Assembly: GCA_003697085.1 (NCBI GenBank)
Contig: RFFU01000076.1
Location: 1-59,167, forward strand
DNA length: 59,167 bases
Origin: Candidatus Hydrogenedentota bacterium
Lineage (GTDB): Bacteria; UBA8481; J006
Direction of reading: 5' to 3'
Shown here: in pieces, positions 25,021-33,005 of the stretch
Layout of the letters: the number at the start of each line of letters is the position of its first letter
How positions within the stretch are numbered: the stretch's first letter is position 1
The notes under the pieces: generated by a model
Databases searched by the model: none
Seen by the model: only the letters and a program-made list of their open reading frames with translations
What the model was told of the DNA's origin: nothing
Program-made: the position numbers and the translations under genes

Positions 25021-25377
25021 TTACTGCTCCTTCTCCGTTCCAGCCCAGCGCGATTTTGCAACGTTGATCTTGGCCTGTAGGGCCGTGATTCCCTCAAGAA
25101 TCGCCTGGCGTTTTTCTCCGACTAGCGCGGTACCACTTTCAATTTGGCGGGATAGCAGTTCTCGCGCCTCCTCGACCTTATCGAGAAGATCCTCGCCGAG
25201 ATCTCTGGCTTGATCCCGAAGATCATCGTATTTTTCCGCGAGTTCCCGTCGGGTTTCTTCGCCCGACTTTGGGGCGTAGAGAAGGGCCACCATCGCCCCG
25301 GCGGCGAATCCGCAGATGAAAACCACGATGTCCCTGATGGCATCAGCCCCTTCGCAACGACAGTTTTGCTCACTCAT
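25021..25377 (-). CDS. YtxH-domain membrane protein
   Basis: 118 residues. IRDIVVFICGFAAGAMVALLYAPKSGEETRRELAEKY is the YtxH signature: one membrane helix followed by LLYAPKSGEETR. The rest is a charged coiled coil (DLGEDLLDKVEEARELLSRQ). Start ATG 25377 follows GGAGGAAGG at good spacing; the open frame extends further upstream. The N-terminal CRC before the helix is unusual. Such proteins occur near stress-response genes, but their function is not defined. Confidence 0.88.
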   Translation of the reverse strand: MSEQNCRCEGADAIRDIVVFICGFAAGAMVALLYAPKSGEETRRELAEKYDDLRDQARDLGEDLLDKVEEARELLSRQIESGTALVGEKRQAILEGITALQAKINVAKSRWAGTEKEQ

Positions 25378-25713
25378 CGTTCCTTCCTCCTTGTCGATCC
25401 ACTTCCGTTTCACGAGTTGTTCCTCTCCCCTGAGTTCACGGCACCAAACTCCCGCGCCTCACTTTGAGGACTCGGCGAGATTCTACAGCATTTCCCTTCC
25501 CTGTCTAAAGGAAAATCCCGGGCCTACCGATAAGAGAGGATGCGATGTCAAGTTTGACGAAAATTCTACTTCTTCAGAAAAAAGCCTCCTTCCACAGGGA
25601 TGAGATTCTCGGCTTGGTTCTCTTTCTTTCCGTCGCCTCTGTCATCTTTCTTTTTTACTGATCGAAAAAGCAGTTTTTTGTGGCGCCCCGGTGCGATAGC
25701 ATAAAGGGAGTAT
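25378..25713. other. Intergenic region before tRNA-Gln
   Basis: Between divergent transcription units. A possible tRNA promoter (TTTTTT, 17 nt, TAGCAT ending just before 25705) is weak. I see no other feature. Confidence 0.5.
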
Positions 25714-25784
25714 TGGGGCGTCGTCTAACGGTAGGACACGGGACTTTGAATCCCGCGGTGGTGGTTCGATTCCACCCGCCCCAG
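25714..25784 (+). tRNA. tRNA-Gln (TTG)
   Basis: Cloverleaf: acceptor TGGGGCG pairs with CGCCCCA, discriminator G; T loop GGTTCGATTCC; anticodon loop CTTTGAA with anticodon TTG. No CCA is encoded. Confidence 0.95.
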
Positions 25785-25896
25785 AGCAAAGAGGCGACGC
25801 AGGTCATAGAATGGGCGTCCCCCGCCAATCAAGGTTCCGTTGGAGGTTCGAAAACCTTTATTCGATCCACGGGTGCGGACGGGAAAGACCACATTC

Positions 25897-25925
25897 CACC
25901 GCGGACTGGAGAGTCCGCGCTCCAT
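25897..25925. repeat. Palindromic GCGGACT/AGTCCGC repeat
   Basis: CCGCGGACTGGAGAGTCCGCGCTCC, same family as 43974-44000. It sits in the long open frame before the membrane protein gene and argues for the later start at 26032. Confidence 0.65.
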
Positions 25926-26009
25926 CTTCTCCCTTTTTTTCGTCCCCATGGAGTACAGATTTTACGGCAAGCCGCGCAATCCGCTGGAGAAGAATGACCG
26001 GAGCCGGAA

Positions 26010-26030
26010 ATCCTGTTATCTTGACAGGAT
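26010..26030 (+). promoter_or_regulatory. Inverted repeat over the ribosome site
   Basis: ATCCTGT (26010-26016) and ACAGGAT (26024-26030) form a perfect 7-bp stem with a 7-nt loop, ending one base before ATG 26032. It could sequester the AGGA ribosome site or be a protein-binding site. Confidence 0.45.
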
Positions 26031-26031
26031 A

Positions 26032-27093
26032 ATGCTGATTCCTTTCTTCTTTGCAGGTTTGATGTTGGGAAGCCAAGGAGCGGTTGTCGTTACCATTCTT
26101 CCCCAGACGCTTTCCATCCTCAAAGGCCCCTCCGTCGACCTCGTTTCGGTGGCGACCCTTCTCATCGTGGCCAGCGTCCAGCCGGAGTTTGGAAGACGCT
26201 CAAATCTCGTTTCGCGGGAACGTGCGCTTCGGGATTACTCGATATTAACCTCCACGGCTTATCTGATTTTTCTCCTGGCTCCGGTCGCCTTCTGGTTGAT
26301 TACGGCACTCATTCTCTGGGGGATCGGTGTGTCATTAACGTTGATCGCCGTCGGACGAGCGACCCTTTCCGCCCCGGATCGAACTGTCCGCTCCCAACGA
26401 AACAATCGATTTCTCGCGGGGGCAACCGTGGGAACGGCTCTGGTCAGGACGGTCTTTTATTTCGGCCTCTCCCCTTCCGTTGCGGCCTGGCTTGGGATTT
26501 TGGCGGCGTTACCGGAACTTCTCCTGGCAACGCGAGCCGCACATTTCAGCACTCCCTCCTTCCCTTCCCTTTCCTTCTGGGAATGGCGCGCCTTGTTTCG
26601 GGACAAGAAGTTCCTATTGGGAAGCGCGGCGGCATTTCTGGCGGGAGACGCCGCCGCGCTCCTCGTTCTCCACTCCGTTCATGTCGGCCCGGTGCTCGTT
26701 TCCGGAATGGTCGCGGTCTTTTTGCTTCACTTTTTCCGAACCAGTTTCCCTCCAACGTCCTTTACGGCCACCGTGCTCTTCCTCGCCAGTCTCTCGCTTG
26801 TGGCTGATCTGATGCTTTGGGACGAACTACGGCTGGCGCTCTTCGGGCTGCCCGCCATGATCGGTTCCGTCTATTCCCTCGTCCGCCTGGGAGGATTGGT
26901 TCCGGAAACGAATATAACGTTCGGTGAAAGAATCGCGCTCCAAAACGCGGCGTTCCTGACGGGAGCCGTCGTTCCGCCGGTCCTCTCCTTTCTCCCCTAC
27001 CCCGGCTCCCTCGGATTGATCCTTCTTGCTCTGGCGCTAACGGCGTGTGCACTTCTGATGCTGACTGTTCGTTCAGAGAGGAGAAAAGCGTAG
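26032..27093 (+). CDS. Multi-pass membrane protein, transporter-like
   Basis: 353 residues with about ten hydrophobic helices, e.g. FFFAGLMLGSQGAVVVTILP, ILTSTAYLIFLLAPVAFWL, ALILWGIGVSLTLIAVG, LVSGMVAVFLLHFF and PGSLGLILLALALTACALL. The organisation loosely recalls an MFS transporter, but I see no MFS signature. Start choice: an earlier open frame (25840) runs through a palindromic repeat, so ATG 26032 before the first helix is preferred. An inverted repeat covers its ribosome site. It is the only protein gene on the plus strand between 22.4 kb and the end. Confidence 0.75.
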   Translation: MLIPFFFAGLMLGSQGAVVVTILPQTLSILKGPSVDLVSVATLLIVASVQPEFGRRSNLVSRERALRDYSILTSTAYLIFLLAPVAFWLITALILWGIGVSLTLIAVGRATLSAPDRTVRSQRNNRFLAGATVGTALVRTVFYFGLSPSVAAWLGILAALPELLLATRAAHFSTPSFPSLSFWEWRALFRDKKFLLGSAAAFLAGDAAALLVLHSVHVGPVLVSGMVAVFLLHFFRTSFPPTSFTATVLFLASLSLVADLMLWDELRLALFGLPAMIGSVYSLVRLGGLVPETNITFGERIALQNAAFLTGAVVPPVLSFLPYPGSLGLILLALALTACALLMLTVRSERRKA

Positions 27094-27157
27094 TTTTCTC
27101 GTCTGCCGTTTCCTTGAACGCCGTTGTTCGGAGTATCGTGGATCGATCGGCGGAATC

Positions 27158-27979
27158 TTATCGAACATTTTTCACAGTGACGCGGTGTCCCGGGGCAATT
27201 CCAAATTTTTCCGCCGCGGAACCGCCGCGAACAGCGATTTCGAGAAACCCCTCGGAAGACGGGAGAGCGATTCCCGTTCCGTTTCGATCCTCGGCGTAGG
27301 CTCTGCCGTAAGGAACGGATTTCCCTCCGGCTTCCAATTCCACAACGGCACCGGCTGAAATCCACTCCGCCGGGATGTTTGTCTGAAGATTCCCGAAGGA
27401 ATCCACCGATGTGACCTCGCCGAAAACCCTCTCCCCTTCCCTGGCGGCACGAGGAACCTCCAGAAGAACCGGATCTGAGGCCGGAGGGCCGATTTTTTCC
27501 GGCGGGGTACCGGTCGCCAGGGCCGCCAGGGCCGGCACGAAGAGATCACGTCCATCGAAGACAATTCCCGCTCCGGCGGGAGCCTTTCTCCAGAAAGAAT
27601 CGATAACGAAGGCACGCCTTTGGGGAAACCTCGATAAAACCTCGGTCAGAACTCCGTTGTCCGGAGCCACGAAAAGGTCGCGGCCCGTATCGACGACAAG
27701 TCCCCGTCTGTCCGTGCCGACACCGGGATCAACGACGACAAGATGAAAGGATGCTCCCGGACAAGAACTCGGGAGATTGCGCACAACCGGCCAGGCTGCT
27801 CGAACATTTTGCCGGGGTATGTAGTGAGTAACGTCGAGGAGAACGAACCTGTCGAGATCCCCCCCCCGTTCGGCAAGTTCGCGATAGAAGCGGGATTTCA
27901 TCTCAAATACGTAGCGGTCTTTTTCTCCAAAATCGGTCGTCATCGTGATGAAGATCGGAGTACTTTTTTTCGTCAACAT
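27158..27979 (-). CDS. SAM hydroxide adenosyltransferase/halogenase-family protein with altered triad
   Basis: 273 residues of the DUF62 family, which converts S-adenosylmethionine to adenosine and methionine using water, or halides in fluorinase/chlorinase. Signatures: FITMTTDFGEKDRYVFEMK at the start, VVVDPGVGTDRRGLVV (Asp and Arg of the triad) and LFVAPDNGVLTEV. The family's FHGRD motif, which carries the triad His, reads FDGRD, with GAT coding for Asp. C-terminal domain: VFGEVTSVDSFGNLQTNIP. The ATG at 27979 has GAAGG 6 nt upstream; the ORF extends further without a ribosome site. It starts 10 nt after the PorV stop, so it is co-transcribed with it. True SAM hydrolase activity is uncertain. 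Confidence 0.87.
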   Translation of the reverse strand: MLTKKSTPIFITMTTDFGEKDRYVFEMKSRFYRELAERGGDLDRFVLLDVTHYIPRQNVRAAWPVVRNLPSSCPGASFHLVVVDPGVGTDRRGLVVDTGRDLFVAPDNGVLTEVLSRFPQRRAFVIDSFWRKAPAGAGIVFDGRDLFVPALAALATGTPPEKIGPPASDPVLLEVPRAAREGERVFGEVTSVDSFGNLQTNIPAEWISAGAVVELEAGGKSVPYGRAYAEDRNGTGIALPSSEGFLEIAVRGGSAAEKFGIAPGHRVTVKNVR

Positions 27980-27989
27980 TTTCGCCCTT

Positions 27990-28958
27990 CTATTTCCGTC
28001 GTCCTTCGCCAAAGGTCATACGAAAGGAAGCCGAGAGAAGAGAATTTCTTTGAGAGCCTCGGGAAGGAACGTAAGACAAATCGAAGAGGGCGCCGCGGAA
28101 ACGAGCACTGATTCCAAGGGTGTAACGGCCGCGGTACGGGTTTCCGCCAAACCGACCCGCCAAGCCGTCGAAGCCGGCTCGAACGCCAACGACATTGGCC
28201 CACCAATACTCAATTCCCGCGCGCGCCGTCCAATCCTTCCCTTCCAATTTCACTCCTTCGACCGATCCCGCAATATAGTGCGCCGTGTGGATGAGGCGGC
28301 CCTTGGAGATTCCAATCGTGGAAAGAAGCGGGAGATCGACGTTGCGGTCACCGCTGATCCGTGTTCCGAAATTTTCGATTTTTCCGCCGAGAACGAGTCC
28401 GAGTTTGGCGCTGTTATAGGAAAAACCGAACGATCCGTGAAGGCCGCGGTAACGTTCGTTGCCATAGAACGGCCCTTCCACGGAGAAATCAAGAAACCGC
28501 GCGGCGGCTCCGATGGAAAGGCCGCGAAAGAGTCTTCGAGCCACTCCCGCCTCGAAAATCCGGTCATCTTCGGGAAGTACCGCCGGAAAGAACCTGTAGT
28601 CTCCCGTGTTTCCGATCCGAAATCTGCCCACGTCTCCGTTCGGTTGGAAGGAGCGAACACCCAGAGCCAGTGTCGTTTTTCTTTGAAAAGGAATACCGAT
28701 GGAGGCGGCGAGAGAAAGGTCTCGCGGGTGCGTCCTGGTGGCGTCGAGGAAAACTTGATAATGGTCGAGGGCAGTCATCAAAGCGGGATTGCCGTAGAAG
28801 GCAGTGACATCATCGGAGAAGGCGGTGACGGCGTTCCCGAGTCCCTGAGAGCGAGCGCCGACATTTCCGAGAAGAAACGCGCCGGCTCGCCCGGACTCCG
28901 CCACGGCTCCCGAAGGAAGAACCGTTCCCAGCAAAAGGATGAGAAGGGAAGAACGCAA
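27990..28958 (-). CDS. PorV/PorQ-like outer-membrane barrel, directly downstream of tRNA-Arg
   Basis: 322 residues from TTG 28958. The signal peptide is SSLLILLLGTVLPSGAVA. The mature start GRAGAFLLGNVGARSQGLGNAVTAFSDDVTAFYGNPALM has the PorV pattern (GARSQGLGNA...NPALM). Repeated strand signatures: SIGIPFQRKTTLALGVRSF and FEAGVARRLFRGLSIGAAARF. The frame is open upstream through the tRNA, but translation there reads tRNA sequence. The TTG is 8 nt after the tRNA 3' end, and the GAGG that can serve as ribosome site includes the tRNA discriminator base. It shares a transcript with the SAM-hydrolase-like gene. Second of three paralogues. Confidence 0.82.
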   Translation of the reverse strand: MRSSLLILLLGTVLPSGAVAESGRAGAFLLGNVGARSQGLGNAVTAFSDDVTAFYGNPALMTALDHYQVFLDATRTHPRDLSLAASIGIPFQRKTTLALGVRSFQPNGDVGRFRIGNTGDYRFFPAVLPEDDRIFEAGVARRLFRGLSIGAAARFLDFSVEGPFYGNERYRGLHGSFGFSYNSAKLGLVLGGKIENFGTRISGDRNVDLPLLSTIGISKGRLIHTAHYIAGSVEGVKLEGKDWTARAGIEYWWANVVGVRAGFDGLAGRFGGNPYRGRYTLGISARFRGALFDLSYVPSRGSQRNSLLSASFRMTFGEGRRK

Positions 28959-28965
28959 CCAACCT

Positions 28966-29038
28966 CGCGCCCGGCAGGATTTGAACCTGCGGCCTTTGGT
29001 TCCGGAGACCAACGCTCTATCCACTGAGCTACGGGCGC
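28966..29038 (-). tRNA. tRNA-Arg (CCG)
   Basis: 73 nt. Acceptor GCGCCCG pairs with CGGGCGC, discriminator G; D arm GCTCAGTGGATAGAGC; anticodon stem TTGGT/ACCAA around CTCCGGA (anticodon CCG); T arm GCAGG/CCTGC with loop TTCAAAT. No CCA encoded. The next gene starts 8 nt downstream. Confidence 0.96.
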
Positions 29039-29052
29039 AAAAGGAGGAACTC

Positions 29053-29058
29053 ATCATA
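29053..29058 (-). promoter_or_regulatory. -10 element before tRNA-Arg
   Basis: TATGAT on the minus strand, about 14 nt before the tRNA 5' end. The -35 is weak. Confidence 0.35.
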
Positions 29059-29188
29059 ACGCTCCTGTTCGATGAAAAAAGAGGAAAAAATAGTGAAGCA
29101 CCATTTTTCACCACACCGAGGGTGCCGTTCAGCCGGGAGGGAACGGGGACCGACGACAGTGCCGACAACAAAGGAGGAGAAAACAATT

Positions 29189-30520
29189 TCATTTTATGCC
29201 GTACCTATTCAACTTTTCCACGAATGTCGTTCGTTTAACTCCCAATAAACGAGCCGCTTCCGCCTTATTTCCTTTTGAAATATCGAGGGCTTTTTTCAAA
29301 GCCCCCCGTTCGATCTCTTCGAGGAAATCCGGAAGCGGAGATCCGGGAAACCATTCCGGCAGCGAGGCGTTGACGTTAGGGCTTTCTCCATCGAGGAAGG
29401 GTTCCTCGAGGAGCGGCCCCCGGGAAAGAATCGCGGCGCGGGAGATGACATTTTCCAATTCCCGCACGTTTCCCGGCCAAGGATAGCGAAGATATGTCTC
29501 CAAAACGCGGGGCGAAACATCGGTAACGGGCCGCGAGGAGATGGAATATTTCCTCAAGAAATAGGCAACGAGTTCGGGAATGTCCTCGGTACGTTCGCGC
29601 AAGGGAGGGATATGGATCGGGACGACGTTGAGGCGGTAATAGAGATCCCGGCGGAAACGCCGTTCTTCGACATCGCGTGCCAGATCCCGATGGGTCGCGG
29701 CAAGGATTCGCACGTCGACATGAATTTCGCGGTTTCCGCCGACACGCCGAAAGGAACGTTCCTGGAGGAAGCGGAGGAGTTTGACCTGGATTTCCGGTGC
29801 AAGATCACCGATTTCGTCGAGGAAGATGGTTCCTCCGTCGGCCAGTTCCAACAGTCCTTCCCGGGACTTCATCGCGCCGGTAAAAGCACCCTTTTCGTGC
29901 CCAAAGAGTTCGGCTTCGACGAGGTGTGAGGGAATCGCCGATATATGGAGGGAGACGAGTCGAGCGGCGGCGCGGGGCGAGCGCCTGTGGATTTCGCGCG
30001 CAATGAGTTCCTTCCCGACCCCGCTTTCTCCAAGGAGCAGAACACTGGAGTCAGACGGCGCGACGCGTTCGATCAAGTCGTTGACTTCACGGAGACCTTT
30101 TTCCAGGCCGACAATCTCGGTCTGCTCCGCTCTGGCGGCGGCTAAGGCTGTCTTTTCGGATTTGAGACGGCGCGCGATCCGCTCCAACAAGGACTCCACC
30201 GTCTCGTTCGTAAACGGCTTTTGGAGAAAATCACATGCTCCTTCCTTCATCGCTTCGACGGCCATCTCCACGGTAGCAAAGGCGGACATCACAATGACCT
30301 CGCAGTGCGGATCCCGCCGCCGGGCCTCCTTCAAGACCTCCAAGCCGTTCTTTCCCGGAAGACGCACATCGGTCAGGACAACATCGAATTTTCTCCGCGC
30401 AATGCAACCCACCGCCTCGTCTCCCGACCCGACCGCCACGGTGTCATACCCTTCGTCCCGCGCCGCGGTTTCCAGAAAAGCGCGCAAGGTGGGATCGTCT
30501 TCCGCAATCAAAATCTCCAT
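29189..30520 (-). CDS. Sigma-54-dependent response regulator, PilR/NtrC type
   Basis: 443 residues. Receiver domain 1-120 with phospho-acceptor Asp51 (DVVLTDVRLPG) and Lys101. AAA+ domain with Walker A GESGVGK 164-170, GAFTGA 211-216 (contacts sigma-54) and Walker B TIFLDEIGD 231-239. C-terminal Fis-type helix-turn-helix: GNKAEAARLLGVKRTTF. It activates sigma-54 promoters when phosphorylated. The neighbouring kinase gene is upstream and the window carries a near-perfect sigma-54 promoter before the pilin genes, so a PilSR-like role is likely. The Asn-Cys-Ala segment usual after Walker A is LHISAI here. Confidence 0.9.
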   Translation of the reverse strand: MEILIAEDDPTLRAFLETAARDEGYDTVAVGSGDEAVGCIARRKFDVVLTDVRLPGKNGLEVLKEARRRDPHCEVIVMSAFATVEMAVEAMKEGACDFLQKPFTNETVESLLERIARRLKSEKTALAAARAEQTEIVGLEKGLREVNDLIERVAPSDSSVLLLGESGVGKELIAREIHRRSPRAAARLVSLHISAIPSHLVEAELFGHEKGAFTGAMKSREGLLELADGGTIFLDEIGDLAPEIQVKLLRFLQERSFRRVGGNREIHVDVRILAATHRDLARDVEERRFRRDLYYRLNVVPIHIPPLRERTEDIPELVAYFLRKYSISSRPVTDVSPRVLETYLRYPWPGNVRELENVISRAAILSRGPLLEEPFLDGESPNVNASLPEWFPGSPLPDFLEEIERGALKKALDISKGNKAEAARLLGVKRTTFVEKLNRYGIK

Positions 30521-30554
30521 CGTTCTTCCGAGGAGATGCTATTCCCGGATGCCG

Positions 30555-30625
30555 AAAGAGGGAAGGCAAAAGGCAAAAGGAAAAAGGCAAAAGGGAAAGG
30601 GAAAAGGGAGAAGGAAAAAATGTTA
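30555..30625. repeat. GGCAAAA-type purine tract
   Basis: Tandem variants of AAAAGGCAAAAGGG between the regulator and kinase genes; same family as the tracts near 0.24, 11.8 and 32.8 kb. Confidence 0.7.
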
Positions 30626-30669
30626 AAACTGAAACGGGAGACCTCGAGACTGTGGCGTTTTTCGTCTTT

Positions 30670-32679
30670 TCATTTTCCTTTCTTCCAGGGGTTTTCGTCG
30701 GATTTCGTTGGTGTTTTGTTCGGACGGGCAGCGCCGGCGCGGCCTTCCGTGGCCACCGGCCAGCCGAGGCGAAAACGTGTCTTTCCTCGTTCCGGGGTTC
30801 TCCCGATCCGCTCGTACCTCACGGTTCCTCCGATCTCCGCCAGAATTTTCCGGACGATCGCCAACCCCAACCCACTGCCGCTTTCCTTTCCGCTCACAAA
30901 GGGCTCAAAGATTCTCTCCCGAATCTCTTCCGGAACCCCGGGACCGGTATCCTCGATCTCGAACCAAAAGAGCGGATCTCCGCCGAGGATTCGGATCACA
31001 ACCTGGCCCTCGGGCTGCGCCGCCTCGACGGCGTTGCGGATCATATTCCCGAAGACCTGTTCGACGAGTCCAATATCGCCGCGGAGAAACATTCCTGCAG
31101 GCGGCGTCCCTTGCAGAACGGTCGTAACATTCACGCGCGGCGCCGTCGTGTTCCAGGGTTGGTTTTCGAGATACTCGATCACGGCTTCGAGGGAGAGAGA
31201 GCCCTGTTGAGCCGCGATAGGGCGGGAAAAAAGGAGCAGATCCTGCACGGTTTTTTCGAGGCGGGTGACGGCTTGAATCGCTTCCTCCAGATACCCCTGT
31301 AGTTCCGGCGAGGCCTTCTTTTTCGCCAGCCCGAGAAAGCCGAGGATTCCGCCGAGAGGGTTGCGGACCTCGTGCGCGACACGCGCCGCCAGTTCGCCGA
31401 CGGCGGCCAAGGATTCGGCGCGACGCAGAGTCGCTTCCAATCTCCGGATGTCTCGAAGATCTTCGATGACCAGGATCCATCCGGCCGGCTCCCCGGCCTC
31501 CGATTCCTTTCGGAACATACGCAAACGAACGGGGATCGTCTCGCCGGAGAACGTTTCCAATTCCATTTCCCGCGGCAGATTTTCCTCGAGGACGGAAAGC
31601 AGGATCCGCAAGGGAGGGTCCGAAGCCTGGGAACCGATGAGGCGACCGGTCCCTCCATCCAGCAATTCCATCGCCCGCCGATTGGCGGACGTGACGCGCC
31701 CTTCTTCATCCAAGGCCACGACCGCCGAGCGGATGGAATCGAGAATGCGTTCCTTTTCGGCCCGCATCGCCTCGAGCGAGGCGCGATCCGTTAGGCTCGA
31801 CCACACAAGACGAACCTTTTCGAAGAGAATCCGCACGATTCGAGCCTCGTCGGAACTCAAAGGCTCAGAACGGTAAATCCGAACCTCGTGCGGGGTGTCG
31901 CCCAGAAGAACCGGGACGGCGGCAATGCAGGGCGAAGGAATCGAAGAAGGCGGTTCGGATTGTCGAAACCGCTCCATCAAACAGTCTTCGTTCCGGAAGA
32001 ATCGCGCGCAATCAGCCTCGAGAAGATCCACGACGGCCGCCAATCCGATTTCCACGGCGTCCTCGGACACGGTAAGGTTCCGCAGGAATCGGGCGACTTG
32101 CTCGAGACCGGCCAGACGAAGGCTCTGCTGCAAGGCCTTGGCCTCGACGCGTCTCTTCGTTTCGGCAAGAAACCCGACCATAAGGGCGATGATCCAAAGT
32201 ACGATGATGCTGATGAGATAACGCGGAAAGTCTTCCGGATGATTAATGAAGGTCCCGTAGGCGACGGCGATCAGAATGGTGACAGCCACGGCTCCGCTGA
32301 GGCCGTACGACATCGCCGCCGTGAAAACAACGAAATAATAGACGAGGAAGAAGGGACTTTGAACCCCACCGCTATTGAGGAGAAGCACCTGGGCCGCGAT
32401 GAGATACACGGCAATAAGAACGACGTTGGCGGCGAATTGAGGTAATTTTTCTTTTAAGAGAGGATCGACGAGCCAGAAGATGGCGGAGAGGAAGATGAAG
32501 ACGCCGGCGATCGGAAGGATATCGGCTCCCAACGACTGATAGATGGTGATGAGAAAGACGAGAAGAGTGAAGGTGACAGCGAAGAGAGCCAGGAAGAGCG
32601 GAAGCCCCCACAACTCACCGCTGAGCCGCAGCGGACCTCTCTTCTCGGACAGTTTGAACCGCGGAATTTTCAGAGCCAT
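30670..32679 (-). CDS. Sensor histidine kinase, PilS-like
   Basis: 669 residues. Residues 25-185 hold about six membrane helices (LPLFLALFAVTFTLLVFLITI, PIAGVFIFLSAIFWLV, FAANVVLIAVYLIAAQVLLL and others), as in PilS. A GAF-like region (EIGLAAVVDLLEADCARFF), a PAS-like region (ILDSIRSAVVALDEEGRV) and the HisKA domain follow, with VAHEVRNPLGGI and the phosphorylated His near 435. The ATPase domain has NMIRNAVEAAQ (N box), DTGPGVP and GSGLGLAI. The C-terminus is basic and may be a late frame. It lies 149 nt upstream of the NtrC-type regulator, with only a repeat tract between, and together they form a two-component pair. Confidence 0.9.
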   Translation of the reverse strand: MALKIPRFKLSEKRGPLRLSGELWGLPLFLALFAVTFTLLVFLITIYQSLGADILPIAGVFIFLSAIFWLVDPLLKEKLPQFAANVVLIAVYLIAAQVLLLNSGGVQSPFFLVYYFVVFTAAMSYGLSGAVAVTILIAVAYGTFINHPEDFPRYLISIIVLWIIALMVGFLAETKRRVEAKALQQSLRLAGLEQVARFLRNLTVSEDAVEIGLAAVVDLLEADCARFFRNEDCLMERFRQSEPPSSIPSPCIAAVPVLLGDTPHEVRIYRSEPLSSDEARIVRILFEKVRLVWSSLTDRASLEAMRAEKERILDSIRSAVVALDEEGRVTSANRRAMELLDGGTGRLIGSQASDPPLRILLSVLEENLPREMELETFSGETIPVRLRMFRKESEAGEPAGWILVIEDLRDIRRLEATLRRAESLAAVGELAARVAHEVRNPLGGILGFLGLAKKKASPELQGYLEEAIQAVTRLEKTVQDLLLFSRPIAAQQGSLSLEAVIEYLENQPWNTTAPRVNVTTVLQGTPPAGMFLRGDIGLVEQVFGNMIRNAVEAAQPEGQVVIRILGGDPLFWFEIEDTGPGVPEEIRERIFEPFVSGKESGSGLGLAIVRKILAEIGGTVRYERIGRTPERGKTRFRLGWPVATEGRAGAARPNKTPTKSDENPWKKGK

Positions 32680-33005
32680 GAGGGACTTCTCACCACCGGG
32701 ACCACGGAAGACGCGGAAAGATTAGAAACCACGGAAGGCACGGAAAAACACGGAAAAAGAGAAAGGCAAAAATCAAAAGGCAAAAGGCAAATGAAAAAAG
32801 GCAAAAGGAAAAAGTGAAAAGGAAAGGTGGAGCGTAGACACTCTTGTCTGCGAAAGAACGGTCCGGGATTTCAAAGGAATCAGGCAAAGAAACGAAAAAC
32901 GGGGCACGAAAAGGCCACGGAAGAGGTGGAAAAGAGGAGAAGGCGGGGCCAAGAGAAACGCGGTGGAAGAGGGCGAAGGAGGTTCGAAGCGTCGTCGTGG
33001 GACCG
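32680..33005. repeat. Intergenic repeat cluster
   Basis: From 32696 to 32760 runs ACCACGGAAGGCACGG with related CACGGAAAAA units, a type of repeat common in several phyla. GGCAAAA-type purine DNA follows to 32825 and then GGAGCGTAGACACTCTTGTC near 32827-32848. More CCACGGAAGAGG-like units lie near 32915. No gene is seen. Confidence 0.7.

Noticed and set aside
28966-29192. N-terminal extension of the PorV-like gene running across the tRNA
   Set aside because: The extension translates tRNA-Arg in its first part; the signal peptide begins after the tRNA.
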